DNA from: Eriocheir sinensis
Lineage: Eukaryota > Arthropoda > Malacostraca > Decapoda > Varunidae
Direction of reading: 5' to 3'
DNA length: 64,000 nt
Assembly (NCBI RefSeq): GCF_024679095.1
Contig: NW_026111652.1
Location: 232,501-296,500, forward strand
A program made the translations under genes and the position numbers. The notes below the pieces were generated by a model that searched no databases, was not told the DNA's origin, and was given only the letters and a program-made list of their open reading frames with translations. Every line of letters starts with the position of its first letter. The stretch's first letter is position 1. Positions 63,016 to 64,000 of this stretch are shown in pieces.

Positions 63016-64000
63016 AATATAATATATTTTTATACATATTTAAAATATTTAATGTATATTTTGTATATATATTTCATCCAAATTTACGTTATTTTATATG
63101 TATTTGTTTATATATTTTCATACAAATTTACATTATTTTATGTGAGTTTTGTATATGTATTTCAATACAAATTTGCCTAACTTTATGTGTATTTTGCATA
63201 TCTATTTTCAAACAAATTTAAATTATTTTTGTGTATTTTTGTATATATTTTTATACAAATTTTAGTTATTTTATTTGTTTTTTGTATATATATTTTCCTA
63301 AAAATATACATTCTTTTATTGGAATTTTGTGTATTTAATTTTTTACGAATTTACATTATTTTATGTGTATTTTGTATATATATTTTTCTACGTATTTAAA
63401 ATATTTTATGTGTTTTTTATATATACATTTTCATAAAAATTTACGTTATTTTATTGTGTGTATTCGTATATATTTTGAAACAAATTTTATACAAATTCAT
63501 GTTATTTTATGTGTATTTGCATATATATTTTCATACAAATTTATATTTTTTATGTGTATTCTTACATATATTTTATTACAAATTTACCTCATTTTATGTT
63601 TATTTTGTATATTTATTTCATTCAATTTTAAATTATTTTATGTGTATATTTGTATTTGTATTTAGGTTATTTTATGTGTATTTTGTATATATATTTTCAT
63701 CCAAAATTACATTATTTTTTTGGTATTTTCTTAATTTAATTCGATACGAATTTAGATTATTTCATAGGTATTTTGTATACATATTTTTATACTCATTTAC
63801 ATTATCTAAAGTGTGTTTTGTATATATATTTTTATGCAAATTTATTTTAAGTTCATTTTTGTACATATATTTTTATAGAAATTTGCGTTATTTTATGTAT
63901 ATAGTTTTATATAAATTTACGTTATTTTATGTGCATTTTGTATATTTATATTTATACAAATACACATTCTTTTATTGGTATATTGTTTATTTACATTTAT
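63016..64000 (+). repeat. Plus-orientation satellite block running out of the window
   Basis: Contains the fused monomer CAAACAAATTTTATACAAAT-type sequence near 63483 and a short-variant block at 63642. The last 359 bp match 59175-59533 without gaps. The array continues past the end of the window. Confidence 0.92.

Overview
The window looks like repeat-dominated nuclear DNA from an arthropod, most likely a decapod crustacean. The evidence is the non-LTR reverse transcriptase remnants, whose residual protein text I recognise from families abundant in crabs and other decapods; an env-bearing Ty3/Gypsy element with a baculovirus-F-like envelope; and a very large, extremely AT-rich satellite. I see no host protein gene, tRNA, rRNA or CRISPR array. 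The species assignment is inference.

Layout, left flank (1-8272, mixed base composition): two decayed LINE fragments lie head to tail, a Jockey-like one (about 33-1640) and a CR1-like one (about 1650-2800). They are followed by a 5'-truncated endogenous Gypsy/errantivirus-like element. It keeps an open pol (reverse transcriptase, RNase H, integrase; 2758-5748) and a nearly complete env (5776-7398), whose membrane anchor has been moved to another reading frame. A non-coding stretch that should contain the 3' LTR ends at about 8272. The 5' LTR, gag and protease are missing; the CR1-like 3' tail abuts the pol interior directly, and even supplies the first in-frame Met.

Right part (8273-64000): about 55 kb of one satellite family with a monomer of about 45 bp (15 codons), roughly 1,100-1,200 copies by length. 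The variant monomers follow each other in fixed order, giving higher-order repeats of about 0.6-0.7 kb (clear at 30-39 kb) and a longer period of about 2.4-2.7 kb (clear at 9-17 kb, and to 21 kb after subtracting insertions). The T-rich strand is the plus strand up to about 32 kb. From there the array flips orientation repeatedly, giving thirteen orientation blocks. Twelve long (AT)n tracts (about 85-320 bp) sit inside the array and appear to have grown from the TATATATA core of the monomer. A 5'-truncated LINE with a poly(A) tail (19501-21012) and a short GC-rich element with an A-rich tail (18175-18315) are inserted in it. Some copies are very recent: a 284-bp inverted pair with two mismatches, and a direct pair 4,467 bp apart with seven mismatches over 359 bp.

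The hundreds of open frames in the array are by-products: the monomer length is a multiple of three and its T-rich strand has no stop codon in any of the three frames. Nothing here forms a working pathway. The only linked protein functions are those of the Gypsy element (reverse transcription, integration, and a once membrane-bound fusion glycoprotein), and both of its reading frames carry damage.
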